Origin: Geodermatophilus pulveris
Lineage (GTDB): Bacteria > Actinomycetota > Actinomycetes > Mycobacteriales > Geodermatophilaceae
Direction: 5' to 3'
DNA: 64,000 nt
Assembly (NCBI RefSeq): GCF_900188375.1
Contig: NZ_FZOO01000010.1
Location: forward strand, 62,001 to 126,000
Of the stretch, positions 45,099 through 54,542 are shown in pieces. The translations under genes were made by a program, and so were the position numbers. How positions within the stretch are numbered: the stretch's first letter is position 1; each line of letters starts with the position of its first letter. The notes under the pieces are model-generated. The model saw nothing but the letters and a program-made list of their open reading frames with translations. It searched no databases and was not told the origin of the DNA.

Positions 45099-46166
45099 GT
45101 GAGCGACCGGACCCGCCCGACGCTGGCCACCGTGGCCGCCCGGGCCGAGGTGGCGCCGTCGACGGCGTCGCTGGTCTTCTCCGGCTCCGAGCGGGTCGCC
45201 CCGGCGACGCGGGACCGGGTGCTGGCGGCGGCCGCCGAGCTCGGCTACGCCGGCCCGGACCCGGTCGCCCGCTCGCTGCGCTCCCGGCGCAGCGGGGTCG
45301 TCGGGGCGGTGATCGGCGAGCGGCTGACCTACGCGTTCAGCGACCCGGTCGCGGTGCAGCTGCTCGACGGGGTCACCGAGGTGCTCAGCCCGCTGGGCGT
45401 CGGCCTGCTGCTGCTACCGGGGGACGCCGACCGGCACGGCCCGACGCTGGCCCAGCTGGCGCACGTGCCGCTGGACGCGGTGGTCTACGCGACCTGCGGG
45501 CCGGAGGACGACCCGGCCCTGGAGCACCTGCGGCGCCGCGAGGTGCCCATCGTGGCCGTCGACGGGCCGGGCGGCGACGACGTCGTCCTCGTCGGCGTCC
45601 CCGACCGCCGGGGCACCGCCGAGCTGACCCGGCACCTGGCCGACCTCGGGCACCGCCGGGTCGCGGTGGTCGCCCTGCCGCTGCGCCTGGACGGCACCCG
45701 CGGCCCGGTCACCGCCGAGCGCCGCGCCCGGGTGCACTTCCGCGACGTGCGCGAGCGGGCCCTCGGCGTCGAGGACGTCCTCGGCCCGGTGCCGCTGTGG
45801 GAGACGGCGACCAACGCGGTCGAGGAGGGCGCGCGGGCCGGGCGGGTGCTGCTCGACGTCTCGGCGGCGGACCGGCCGACGGCGGTGGTCGCGCAGAGCG
45901 ACATCCTGGCCGCCGGCGTGCTGCGCGCCGCGGAGTCCCTCGGCCTTCGGGTGCCCGAGGACGTCAGCGTGGCCGGCTTCGACGGCGTCGACCTGCCCTG
46001 GCTGCCGCCGGTGCGGCTGACCACCGTCGTGCAGCCGACCACCGAGAAGGGCCGGGTCGTCGGCCGGGCGGTCACCGAGCTGCTCGCCGGACGGCGGCCG
46101 GCCGACGCCGTGCTCGACGTCCACCTGTCCGTCGGCACCACCACCGGGCCGGCCCCGCGGGCGTGA
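45099..46166 (+). CDS. LacI-family transcriptional regulator
   Basis: A 355-residue repressor. The N-terminal HTH is PTLATVAARAEVAPSTASLVFSG with a hinge helix (DPVARSLRSRRSGVVG). A periplasmic-binding-like sensor domain follows, including VSVAGFDGVDLPWLPPVRLTTVVQP. GTG start. It probably represses itself and the divergent MFS gene through the palindrome between them. Confidence 0.93.
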   Translation: MSDRTRPTLATVAARAEVAPSTASLVFSGSERVAPATRDRVLAAAAELGYAGPDPVARSLRSRRSGVVGAVIGERLTYAFSDPVAVQLLDGVTEVLSPLGVGLLLLPGDADRHGPTLAQLAHVPLDAVVYATCGPEDDPALEHLRRREVPIVAVDGPGGDDVVLVGVPDRRGTAELTRHLADLGHRRVAVVALPLRLDGTRGPVTAERRARVHFRDVRERALGVEDVLGPVPLWETATNAVEEGARAGRVLLDVSAADRPTAVVAQSDILAAGVLRAAESLGLRVPEDVSVAGFDGVDLPWLPPVRLTTVVQPTTEKGRVVGRAVTELLAGRRPADAVLDVHLSVGTTTGPAPRA

Positions 46167-46178
46167 CCCCCGCGCGGG

Positions 46179-46634
46179 TCAGGCCGAGTGCGAGGCCGGC
46201 GCCGACGACGGCGACACCCACCCAGACCGCCGGGGCCGGCGGCGGCCCGCCGAGGAGCACCCCGGTGCCGGCGGCGGCCACGGGCGCCGCCCGGTGAGCA
46301 GCCCGGCGCGGCCGGCCCCCAGCCGCATCCCCACGGAGCAGGTCGCCACGTCGCAGTCGAGGAACTGCATCCTGTCGTAGACGGCCATGCCCGCGCTCAC
46401 CGATCCGCCGGGCGAGTTGATGTGGAGGTGGATGTCGCTGCGCGCGTCGTCGGCAGCCAGCAGCAGCATCTGCGCGCACAGCTGGTTGGCCACGTCGTCG
46501 TCGACCTGGCGGTCCAGGAAGACGATGCGCTCGCGCAGCAGCCGGTCGAACACGGCGTCGGTCAGGGAGGCGTGGCCGCCGGCGCCGCTCAGGCGGGCGG
46601 CGTCCGGCGTGGTCGGCATCGGGATGACTGGCAT
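46179..46634 (-). pseudogene. ClpP head fused to an EamA transporter tail
   Basis: The first 100 residues are a ClpP-family protease start (LLRERIVFLDRQVDDDVANQLCAQMLLLAADD, then INSPGGSVSAGMAVYDRMQFLDCDVATCSVG). At about position 46330 the similarity stops, just before the catalytic Ser segment. The following residues (MRLGAGRAGLLTG) instead read as the end of an EamA/DMT exporter. A further frameshift puts the rest (VAAAGTGVLLGGPPPAPAVWVGVAVVGAGLALG) in another frame. The catalytic Ser and His-Asp of ClpP are absent, so the protein cannot be an active peptidase. Confidence 0.8.
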
Positions 46635-46789
46635 GGTCCGGCCTCGTTCTGGATGGGTGGATCCGTCGGCCGGAGTGGACCAGCGCGCCACTCGGGACAT
46701 GCGGTGGGATGGCGTTGTTGCGCCGAGCGCGCAATCTCCACGCCGAGGGCGGAACCGACACGCCCGGGTGGGCACGGGAGGTGGTGGAC

Positions 46790-48007
46790 GTGGTGCGGGA
46801 CGCGTTCGTGGTCACCGGGGCGGCGGTGTTCGACGGCACCCGGTTCCGGCCGCCGGCCTCGGTGCTCGTCGTGGCTGACCGCATCGCCGCCGTCGAGGAC
46901 CGCCTGACCCCTCCCACGGGCGCGACGGTCGTCGAGGCCGCCGGCGCCACGCTCCTGCCGGGCCTGGTCGACGCGCACACGCACGTGTCGGCCGGGGCGC
47001 TGGAGGCGGCGCTGCGCTGCGGCGTCACGACCGAGGTCGACATGTTCGCCGACCCGGCGCTCATCCGGTCGCTCCGGGCCCGGGCGGCCGCCGACCCGGC
47101 GGCACTGGCCGACGTCCGTTCCGCGGGGACCGGCGCCACCGCCCCCGGCGGTCACCCGACCGTCCTGGTCGACCTCGGCCGGCTCGCCCCGTTCCCCACC
47201 ATCGCGCGACCGGACCAGGCCGCGGCCTTCGTCGCCGCCCGCATCGCGGAGGGCTCCGACCACCTCAAGGTGGTGCTGGAGGACGGCACCACCACCGGCC
47301 GGGCGGTGCCGCGGCTGCCCGACGACGTCCTGCGCGCCCTGGTCACCGCGGCCCACGCCGAGGGGCTCGTCGTCGTGGCGCACGCGCTCACACAGGCCGA
47401 CGCGCTGGCCGCGGTCCGCGCCGGCGTCGACGGCCTGGCCCACCTGTTCCTCGACGAGCCCCCGTCGGAGGAGTTCGTCGCGGCGGCCGCGGGCAGCGGC
47501 GTCTTCGTCGTCCCCACGCTGACCTCGCTGGCCGCCCGCAGCGGCTCCCGCCGCGGCCCGGCGCTGGCGGCCGACCCGCACCTGGGGCCGCTGCTGGACC
47601 CCGCGCAGCGGTCGCTGCTGCTGGCGGGCTTCCCGGCCGGGCCCGGGGCGCGGGCCGACCTGCGGCACGCGCTGGACGCGGTGCCCCGGCTGCGCGACGC
47701 CGGGGTGCGCCTGCTGGCCGGCACCGACGCGGCCAGTCCCGGCACCGCGCACGGCGCGAGCCTGCACGACGAGCTGGACCTGCTCGTGCAGGCCGGCCTG
47801 GCCCCCGGCGAGGCGCTGACCGCGGCCACGGCGGCACCGGCCGCCGCGTTCCCCGCCCTCGCCGACCGCGGCCGGCTGGCCCCCGGCCTGGCCGCGGACC
47901 TCGTCCTCGTCGACGGCGGCCCGCGGGCCGACGTCACCGTGACGCGGAGGATCCGCGCGGTCTGGCGGCGCGGCCGGCGGGTGCCCCTGCCGGGACGGAC
48001 CGGCTGA
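46790..48007 (+). CDS. Amidohydrolase family protein
   Basis: A metal-dependent hydrolase of about 405 residues from the imidazolonepropionase/prolidase-like group. Metal ligands are visible: HxH in LVDAHTHV, Lys in HLKVVLEDG, His in VVAHAL, His in LAHLFL and Asp in GTDAASPG. The C-terminal strand carries VRRIRAVWRRG. The substrate is unknown. The GTG at 46790 was preferred because GGGAGG precedes it; an in-frame ATG exists as far up as 46709. The 3' end overlaps the convergent AraC gene by 74 bp. Confidence 0.85.
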   Translation: MVRDAFVVTGAAVFDGTRFRPPASVLVVADRIAAVEDRLTPPTGATVVEAAGATLLPGLVDAHTHVSAGALEAALRCGVTTEVDMFADPALIRSLRARAAADPAALADVRSAGTGATAPGGHPTVLVDLGRLAPFPTIARPDQAAAFVAARIAEGSDHLKVVLEDGTTTGRAVPRLPDDVLRALVTAAHAEGLVVVAHALTQADALAAVRAGVDGLAHLFLDEPPSEEFVAAAAGSGVFVVPTLTSLAARSGSRRGPALAADPHLGPLLDPAQRSLLLAGFPAGPGARADLRHALDAVPRLRDAGVRLLAGTDAASPGTAHGASLHDELDLLVQAGLAPGEALTAATAAPAAAFPALADRGRLAPGLAADLVLVDGGPRADVTVTRRIRAVWRRGRRVPLPGRTG

Positions 48008-48695
48008 CGGGGGCTGGACCGGAGCGGGCGTAGGCCGACGGCGTGGTCGCCAGCAGGCGCCGGAGGTGCCGGGTCAGGTGGGCCTGGTCGTAGAACCCCA
48101 CCGCGGGTGCCACCCGGGCCGCCGGCACGCCGTCGAGCAGCAGCCGGCGCGCCCGGTCGAGGCGCCGCCCGGTCAGGTGTCGGTGCGGCGGCAGCCCGTG
48201 CCGACGGGTGGAGCACCGCACCAGGTGGGTGGGCGGCGCCCCGAGCAGCCGGCCGGCCTCGGTCAGCCCGAGCCCCTCGACGGTGCGGGCGTCGAGCAGG
48301 TCGCGCAGCCGGTCCGTGAGGACGTCGTCCCGCACGGCCGGCGCCGCGGCGACCGTGCCGGTCAGGTGCCGCCGCAGCCGGTCGGGCACGAGCGCCAGCC
48401 GGCTCTCCGCCTCCAGGGCCTCGGTGCGCGCGGCCAGCGCGGCGTGCAGCTGGGACAGCCGCACCCGCAGCACGGGGTCCTCGAGCGTCGGGCGGTCGAC
48501 GGCGGCGCCGATGCCGTCCTCGCCGAGGGTGTCGGCGTCCAGGTACAGGACGCGCTTGCGGAAGCCGCCCGGCGTGTGCGCCCGCCCGTCGTGGGTGTGT
48601 GCGGGGTGGGCGTGGTCGGTGAAGGAGGCGTGGAAGACCTCGGCCGACCCCGGCACACCCGGCCGCCGGGCGGTGACCCGTGAGCCGGTCGGCAC
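47934..48695 (-). CDS. AraC-family regulator with apparent loss of the sensor core
   Basis: A 253-residue protein. The C-terminal 100 residues contain an AraC HTH domain (GLTEAGRLLGAPPTHLVRCSTRRHGL and AARVAPAVGFYDQAHLTRHLRRL). The N-terminal sensor begins normally (FHASFTDHAHPAHTHD) but jumps straight to GRAHTPGGFRKRVLYLDAD. From memory of the family, about 35-40 residues that form the cupin core are missing, in frame. DNA binding may survive while effector sensing may not. GTG start. It is divergent from a DUF2000 gene, its usual partner. Confidence 0.75.
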   Translation of the reverse strand: MPTGSRVTARRPGVPGSAEVFHASFTDHAHPAHTHDGRAHTPGGFRKRVLYLDADTLGEDGIGAAVDRPTLEDPVLRVRLSQLHAALAARTEALEAESRLALVPDRLRRHLTGTVAAAPAVRDDVLTDRLRDLLDARTVEGLGLTEAGRLLGAPPTHLVRCSTRRHGLPPHRHLTGRRLDRARRLLLDGVPAARVAPAVGFYDQAHLTRHLRRLLATTPSAYARSGPAPVSRSVPAGAPAGRAARPRGSSASR

Positions 48696-48744
48696 GTCAG
48701 GAACGTACAAGACCCGGCGGGGGCGGCCGGGCGATCCTGCGGGC

Positions 48745-49176
48745 ATGGACCCTGCGCAGCCCGCCGTCCGGTGGCCCACGGGGATCGCCGTCCTGCTGCG
48801 GGAGGACCTCGCGTCGTGGCAGGCGCTGAACGTGACCGCCTTCCTGTCCGGCGGCATCGCCGCGACCCTGCCGGAGCTGATCGGGAAGCCCGACGCCGAC
48901 GCCGACGGCACGGCCTACCTGCCGATGTTCCGGCAGCCGGTGCTGGTGCTCAGCGGCACCGCCGAGGTGCTCACCCGCGCCCACGCCCGGGCGCTGGAGC
49001 GCGGGCTGCCGCTGTCGGTGTTCACCGCCGACCTGTTCGCCACCGGTGGGGACGACGAGAACCGGGCCGCGGTGCGCGCCGTCCCCGCCGCCGCCCTGGA
49101 CCTGGTCGGCCTCGCCCTGCACGGACCGCGCAACGCCGTCGACACGGTGGTCGAGGGCGCGCGGATGCACGCGTGA
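48745..49176 (+). CDS. DUF2000-family protein
   Basis: A 143-residue protein starting with GIAVLLREDLASWQALNVTAFLSGG, the usual DUF2000 opening. It continues through PVLVLSG and ends with VGLALHGPRNAVDTVVEGARM. The family has a peptidyl-tRNA-hydrolase-like fold with unclear function. ATG start, divergent from the AraC gene by 49 bp. Confidence 0.85.
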   Translation: MDPAQPAVRWPTGIAVLLREDLASWQALNVTAFLSGGIAATLPELIGKPDADADGTAYLPMFRQPVLVLSGTAEVLTRAHARALERGLPLSVFTADLFATGGDDENRAAVRAVPAAALDLVGLALHGPRNAVDTVVEGARMHA

Positions 49177-49232
49177 CGGCGGCCTGCCCCGGCCGTCCGG
49201 CGCCGGCTGCCCGCCGTCCCTACGGTGGACGG

Positions 49233-50192
49233 GTGATCAACAGGGACGACGTCGAGGCGGCCCGGCAGCGCACCGCCGGGCTGGTGCGCCGGACGCCCGT
49301 CACCGCCGTGGCCGCCGGCGAGCTCGTGCCGGACGCCCCGGTGCTGCTCAAGCTCGAGCAGCTGCAGCACACCGGGTCGTTCAAGGCCCGCGGTGCGCTC
49401 AACCGGGTGCTGGCGGCGGCCGGGCGCGGGGAGCTCGGCCCGGCCGGCGTGGTGGCCGCGTCGGGCGGCAACGCCGGGCTGGCGGTGGCGTACGCGGCGG
49501 CCCGGCAGGGGGCGGCCGCCCGGGTGTACGTGCCGGCGACGGCGCCCGCGGTGAAGGTGGCCCGGCTGCGGGAGCTCGGCGCCGACGTCGTCCAGGTCGG
49601 GGACCGCTACGCGCTGGCCTACGAGGCCGCGGTCGCCGAGGCGGAGCGGACGGGGGCGCTGTTCTGCCACGCCTACGACCAGCCGGAGGTCTGCGCCGGG
49701 CAGGGCACGCTGGCCCTGGAGCTGCTCGACCAGGTGGACGGCGGGGTCGACACGGTCCTCGTCGCGGTCGGCGGCGGCGGGCTCATGGCCGGGGTGGCCG
49801 CCGCCCTGGAGGGCCGGGCCCGGGTCGTCGGCGTCGAGCCGCGCACCGCCGGCACGTTCGCGGCCGCCCTCGCCGCCGGGGTGCCGGTCGACGTGCCGGT
49901 GTCCGGCGTCGCGGCCGACTCGCTGGGCGCCACCCGGCTCGGCGCGATCGCCTGGGCGGTGGCCGGGCGCACCGGCGCCGGATCGGTCCTGGTGGACGAC
50001 GCCGACGTGGTCGCCGCCCGGCTGTCCCTGTGGGAGGAGCACCGGCTGGTCGTTGAGCACGGCGCGGCGACCGTGGTGGCGGCGCTGCGCTGCGGCGCCT
50101 ACCGGCCGGCACCCGGCGAGCGGGTGGTGGCGGTGCTGTGCGGCGCGAACACCGCGCTGGCCGACCTGACGCCGGAGGCGCCGCTCCGCTGA
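49233..50192 (+). CDS. Threonine dehydratase/serine racemase-like PLP enzyme
   Basis: A 319-residue fold-type II PLP enzyme. The PLP lysine is in HTGSFKARGA, the substrate loop is SGGNAGLAVAYAA and the phosphate-binding loop is VGGGGLMAGVAAAL. There is no C-terminal ACT domain, so it resembles catabolic or short threonine deaminases and serine racemases. A GTG start was chosen. Confidence 0.87.
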   Translation: MINRDDVEAARQRTAGLVRRTPVTAVAAGELVPDAPVLLKLEQLQHTGSFKARGALNRVLAAAGRGELGPAGVVAASGGNAGLAVAYAAARQGAAARVYVPATAPAVKVARLRELGADVVQVGDRYALAYEAAVAEAERTGALFCHAYDQPEVCAGQGTLALELLDQVDGGVDTVLVAVGGGGLMAGVAAALEGRARVVGVEPRTAGTFAAALAAGVPVDVPVSGVAADSLGATRLGAIAWAVAGRTGAGSVLVDDADVVAARLSLWEEHRLVVEHGAATVVAALRCGAYRPAPGERVVAVLCGANTALADLTPEAPLR

Positions 50193-50203
50193 CGGGCGCC
50201 GGG

Positions 50204-51409
50204 CTACCCGCCCGCCGCCGGCCGCCCGGCCCGCGGCAGGGCGAGGGCGGCGAGCAGCCCGGCGGCCAGCACGCCGGTGGTCACCGCGAAGGCGACCTGG
50301 TAGGAGGCGACGTCGGTCAGCCACCCGGCGGCCAGCGGCCCGACGATGGCGCCGAGGTCGGCCGACATCTGGAACACCGCGACCACCCGGCCGCCGCGCG
50401 CCGGGCTGACGTCGGCGACCAGCGCGGCCGGGACGCTGGCGAGGAAGGACGCGCCCAGCCCGAACACCGCCATCGACAGCAGGAAGACCCACAGGGCCGG
50501 CGGCGCGACGAGCGCGGCGGTCGAGGCGGTGGCCAGCGAGGCGCCGAGGACCAGCGCGGGGCGCCGTCCCCAGGTGTCGGCGAGGGCGCCGGAGCGCAGC
50601 AGGCCCAGGGCCTGGGCCACCGAGCCGGCCAGCAGCCCGGCGCCGGCCCACGCGACGGTGCGGCCCAGCTCCTCGGTGACGTAGAGGGGGACCAGCGAGT
50701 TGCGGACGCCGAACAGGACCCAGCCCACGCCGAGGTTGGCGACCAGCGCGGCCAGGTACACCCGCGACCGCAGCGCCGTGCCCAGGGGGACGGCCTCGGG
50801 CTCGGCTCCCGACGACGTCCGGGCGGCCTGCTCGCGGCGGGTGGCCGAGGGGCGCAGCAGCACCATGGCCACCGACCCGGCCAGGAGCAGGAACCCGGCG
50901 TAGAGGAAGAACGGCAGCCGCGGGGAGAGCTCGGCGAGCAGCCCGCCGGCCGCGGGGCCGGCGATGCCGCCGAGGATGAAGCCGCCCTGCCAGGTCGCGG
51001 CGGCCCGCCCGCGGTGCGACGGGGGCGCGACCCGCAGCAGCAGGGACAGCGCGGCGACGGTGAACATGGCGCTGCCCACGCCGCCGGCGGCGCGCAGGAC
51101 GAGGAACAGCGGGAAGTCCGAGGCCAGGCCGGCCAGGCCGGTGGTGACCGCGACGACGACCAGGCCGGCCGACAGCACCGTCCGCTCGCCGAACCGCTCG
51201 ACCAGCGAGCCGCCGCCGAAGGCCGAGACGAACCGGAAGAACGCGAAGGCGCTGACCGCCAGCCCGACGGCCGTGGTGCCGACGCCGAAGGAGCGGGCGA
51301 ACAGCGGGATGGCCGGGGCGACGATGCCGAAGCCGAGGGCGACGACGAAGGCGACGACGGCGAGGATGCCGACCTCTCGGGGCAGCTCGCTCCGCCCCCG
51401 CCACAGCAC
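50204..51409 (-). CDS. MFS transporter
   Basis: A 401-residue permease with about 12 hydrophobic helices. The motif GGSLVERFGERTVL is the A-like loop, and LADTWGRRPAL the matching loop in the second half. It looks like a drug/metabolite efflux-type MFS. GTG start. Its 3' end lies 11 bp from the converging PLP-enzyme gene. The 181-bp gap upstream holds the nrdJ terminator. Confidence 0.85.
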   Translation of the reverse strand: MLWRGRSELPREVGILAVVAFVVALGFGIVAPAIPLFARSFGVGTTAVGLAVSAFAFFRFVSAFGGGSLVERFGERTVLSAGLVVVAVTTGLAGLASDFPLFLVLRAAGGVGSAMFTVAALSLLLRVAPPSHRGRAAATWQGGFILGGIAGPAAGGLLAELSPRLPFFLYAGFLLLAGSVAMVLLRPSATRREQAARTSSGAEPEAVPLGTALRSRVYLAALVANLGVGWVLFGVRNSLVPLYVTEELGRTVAWAGAGLLAGSVAQALGLLRSGALADTWGRRPALVLGASLATASTAALVAPPALWVFLLSMAVFGLGASFLASVPAALVADVSPARGGRVVAVFQMSADLGAIVGPLAAGWLTDVASYQVAFAVTTGVLAAGLLAALALPRAGRPAAGG

Positions 51410-51550
51410 GCCCTGGATGCTCGCACGGGGCGATCGGCGGCCGCCGGGGCGCGGGGCTCCTCGGCGGCGGACTGCCCAGGCGGCCGCCGACGACGGACCG
51501 CCCGGCCCCCGGGGCGGGGACCGGGCGGGTCGCGTCGCGCCCGCCGGGGC

Positions 51551-51571
51551 GTCCTGCGGGGGCCGCAGGAC
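51551..51571. terminator. Terminator hairpin after nrdJ
   Basis: A 9-bp stem (GTCCTGCGG) with a GGG loop lies 19 bp past the nrdJ stop codon. Confidence 0.7.
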
Positions 51572-51590
51572 GGCCCGGCGGGCGTCGCCG

Positions 51591-54455
51591 TCAGCTGCAG
51601 CCGCTGGTGGAGCCGCAGCCCTCGCAGACGTAGCAGCTGCCGGCCGGGCGCATCTTCGTGCCGCAGGTCATGCACAGCGGCGCGTCGGTCGCGGTGCCGG
51701 TGACCAGCTCGAACAGCTCGGCCGACGAGTGCGCCTCGGTGACCGGCTTGTCCGACCGGGCGGCGGGCGACGCCGGCTTCACGGACGTCTCCGTCGGCAC
51801 CGAGCCGCGCAGCGCCTCGACGTCGACCTCCTCCTCGACCGCGGCGGTCGAGGCCGAGGTGCCGTAGCCGGACACCTGGGCGGCCCGCTCCTCGGCGGTG
51901 AAGATGCCGAGGTTGGCCCGCTTGTCCACCGGCAGGTGGTCCAGGGCCAGCCGCCGGAAGATGTAGTCCATCACCGACTGGGCGATCCGGATGTCCGGGT
52001 CGTCGGTCATGCCGGCCGGCTCGAAACGCATGTTGGTGAACTTCTGGATGTAGGTCTCCAGCGGCACACCGTGCTGCAGCGCCAGCGAGATGCCGATCGA
52101 GAAGGCGTCCATCACACCGGCCAGGGTCGAGCCCTGCTTGCCCAGCTTGAGGAAGACCTCGCCGAGGCTGCCGTCCTCGTACATGCCGGCGGTCATGTAC
52201 CCCTCGGCGCCGGCGACGCTGAACGACGTCGTCATGCTGGTCCGCTTCTTGGGCAGCCGCTTGCGCACGGGGTGCGACATCGTGGTCGCCGGCGCGGCCG
52301 CCTCCGCCTTCGCCTCGGCCTTCTTGGCCTTGGCGTCGGACAGCGGCTGGCCGACCTTGCAGTTGTCCCGGTAGATGGCCAGCGCCTTCAGGCCCAGCTT
52401 CCAGCCCTGGAAGTAGATGCCCTCGACGTCCTCGACGGTCGCGGTCTCCGGCATGTTGACCGTCTTGCTGATGGCGCCGGAGATGAACGGCTGCACCGCA
52501 GCCATCATCCGCACGTGGCCCAGCGGGGAGATGGCCCGCTCGCCCATCGCGCAGTCGAAGACCTCGTAGTGCTCCGGGCGCAGGCTCGGGGCGTCGACGA
52601 CGTGCCCGTGCTCGGCGATGTACTCGACGATCGCCTCGATCTGCTCGTCCTGGTAGCCCAGGCTGCGCAGCGCCCGCGGGACCGTCTGGTTGACGATCTG
52701 CATGGACCCGCCGCCGACCAGCTTCTTGTACTTGACCAGCGAGAAGTCCGGCTCGATGCCGGTCGTGTCGCAGTCCATCATGAAGCCGATCGTGCCGGTG
52801 GGGGCCAGCACCGAGGCCTGCGCGTTGCGCCAGCCGAACTCCCCGCCGATCTCCAGGCACGCCTGCCACTCGGCGGTGGCGGCCTTGAGCACGTCGGCGT
52901 CGTCGGCGCCGACCGGGCGGATCGCGTCGTTGGCCGCGCAGTGCTTGCGCATGACCCGGGCGTGCGCGTCGGCGTTGCGGGCGAACCCGTCGTAGGCGCC
53001 CACGATGCCGGCCAGCTCGGCCGAGCGGCGGTAGGCCGTGCCGGTCATCAGCGAGGTGATCGCCGCGGCCAGGGTCTGGCCGCCGCGGGAGTCGTAGGCG
53101 TGGCCGGTGGCCATGAGCAGCGCGCCCAGGTTGGCGTAGCCGATGCCCAGCTGCCGGTAGGCCCGCGTGGTCTCCCCGATCGGGTCGGTCGGGAAGTCGG
53201 CGAAGCAGATCGAGATGTCCATCGCGGTGATGACCAGCTCGACGGCCCTCACGAAGTTCCGGGTGTCGAACGTGCCGTCGTCCTGCAGGAACTTCATGAG
53301 GTTCAGCGACGCCAGGTTGCACGAGCTGTTGTCCAGGCTCATGTACTCCGAGCACGGGTTGGACGCGTTGATCCGCCCGGTCTCGGGGTTGGTGTGCCAG
53401 TCGTTGATCGTGTCGTCGTACTGGATGCCCGGGTCGGCGCACTCCCAGGCGGCCTGGGTGACCTTGCGGAACAGGGTCTTGGCGTCGACGGTCTCGATCA
53501 CCGAGCCGTCCATGCGGGCGCGCAGGCCGAACGGCGTGCCGTCCTCGACGGCGCGCATGAACTCGTCGGAGACCCGGACGGAGTTGTTGGCGTTCTGGTA
53601 CTGCACGCTGGTGATGTCCCGGCCGCCGAGGTCCATGTCGTACCCGGCGTCGCGCAGCGCGCGGATCTTGTCCTCCTCGCGCGCCTTGGTCTCGATGAAC
53701 TCCTCGATGTCGGGGTGGTCGATGTCGAGGACGACCATCTTGGCCGCGCGGCGGGTGGCGCCACCGGACTTGATCGTGCCGGCGGAGGCGTCGGCGCCGC
53801 GCATGAAGCTGACCGGGCCGGACGCGGTGCCGCCGGAGGACAGCAGCTCCTTGGAGGAGCGGATGCGGGAGAGGTTCAGGCCGGCGCCGGAGCCGCCCTT
53901 GAAGATCAGCCCCTCCTCCCGGTACCAGTTGAGGATCGAGTCCATCGTGTCGTCGACGGCGAGGATGAAGCAGGCGCTGACCTGCTGCGGCGCGGCGGTG
54001 CCCACGTTGAACCAGACCGGCGAGTTGAAGCTGAAGTACTGGTGCAGCAGCATCCAGGTCAGCTCGTGCTCGAAGACCTCGGCGTCGCCCTCGGTGGCGA
54101 AGTAGCCGTGCTCCCGGCCGGCCGCGCCGTAGGTCAGCACCACCCGGTCGATGAGCTGGCGCAGGCTGGTCTCCCGCTGGGGGGTGCCGACGGCGCCGCG
54201 GAAGTACTTCGTGGTGACGATGTTGGTGGCGTTGATGCTCCACTCGGCGGGGAACTCCACGCCGCGCTGCTCGAAGTTGATCGAGCCGTCCCGCCAGTTG
54301 GTCATGACGACGTCCCGGCGCTCCCAGGTCACCTCGTCGTACGGGTGCACCCCGGCGGTGGTGAAGACCCGCTTGACCTTCAGGCCCTTCCCCCTGGTCG
54401 GCGCCTTGGCGGCACGACGCGTACGGCCCGACAGGCGGTCCTCGGTCTCGGTCAC
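51591..54455 (-). CDS. nrdJ: Adenosylcobalamin-dependent ribonucleotide reductase (class II)
   Basis: A 954-residue class II RNR that makes deoxynucleotides using vitamin B12. The conserved core includes NPCSEYMSLDNSSCNLASLNL (around residues 366-386, with active-site cysteines), FADFPTDPIGETTRAYRQLGIGYANLG and APTGTIGFMMDCDTTGIEPDFSLVKYK. The C-terminal zinc ribbon (CMTCGTKMRPAGSCYVCEGCG) ends in cysteines that may deliver reducing power. A GTG start has GGGAG upstream. It lies 87 bp after nrdR on the same strand. Confidence 0.95.
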   Translation of the reverse strand: MTETEDRLSGRTRRAAKAPTRGKGLKVKRVFTTAGVHPYDEVTWERRDVVMTNWRDGSINFEQRGVEFPAEWSINATNIVTTKYFRGAVGTPQRETSLRQLIDRVVLTYGAAGREHGYFATEGDAEVFEHELTWMLLHQYFSFNSPVWFNVGTAAPQQVSACFILAVDDTMDSILNWYREEGLIFKGGSGAGLNLSRIRSSKELLSSGGTASGPVSFMRGADASAGTIKSGGATRRAAKMVVLDIDHPDIEEFIETKAREEDKIRALRDAGYDMDLGGRDITSVQYQNANNSVRVSDEFMRAVEDGTPFGLRARMDGSVIETVDAKTLFRKVTQAAWECADPGIQYDDTINDWHTNPETGRINASNPCSEYMSLDNSSCNLASLNLMKFLQDDGTFDTRNFVRAVELVITAMDISICFADFPTDPIGETTRAYRQLGIGYANLGALLMATGHAYDSRGGQTLAAAITSLMTGTAYRRSAELAGIVGAYDGFARNADAHARVMRKHCAANDAIRPVGADDADVLKAATAEWQACLEIGGEFGWRNAQASVLAPTGTIGFMMDCDTTGIEPDFSLVKYKKLVGGGSMQIVNQTVPRALRSLGYQDEQIEAIVEYIAEHGHVVDAPSLRPEHYEVFDCAMGERAISPLGHVRMMAAVQPFISGAISKTVNMPETATVEDVEGIYFQGWKLGLKALAIYRDNCKVGQPLSDAKAKKAEAKAEAAAPATTMSHPVRKRLPKKRTSMTTSFSVAGAEGYMTAGMYEDGSLGEVFLKLGKQGSTLAGVMDAFSIGISLALQHGVPLETYIQKFTNMRFEPAGMTDDPDIRIAQSVMDYIFRRLALDHLPVDKRANLGIFTAEERAAQVSGYGTSASTAAVEEEVDVEALRGSVPTETSVKPASPAARSDKPVTEAHSSAELFELVTGTATDAPLCMTCGTKMRPAGSCYVCEGCGSTSGCS

Positions 54456-54542
54456 GAGCTCTCCCTGAGTTGTGTGCGGTGCTGGTCGGAGAGGCGGCTG
54501 GGGAAGAGCCGCACCCTTCCTAGCTGGTGCTGCTGACGTTTC

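Noticed and set aside
50317-54243. A 1308-codon minus-strand frame across nrdJ and an MFS gene
   Set aside because: It runs in a different frame from both real genes and has unstructured Arg/Pro/Ala composition.
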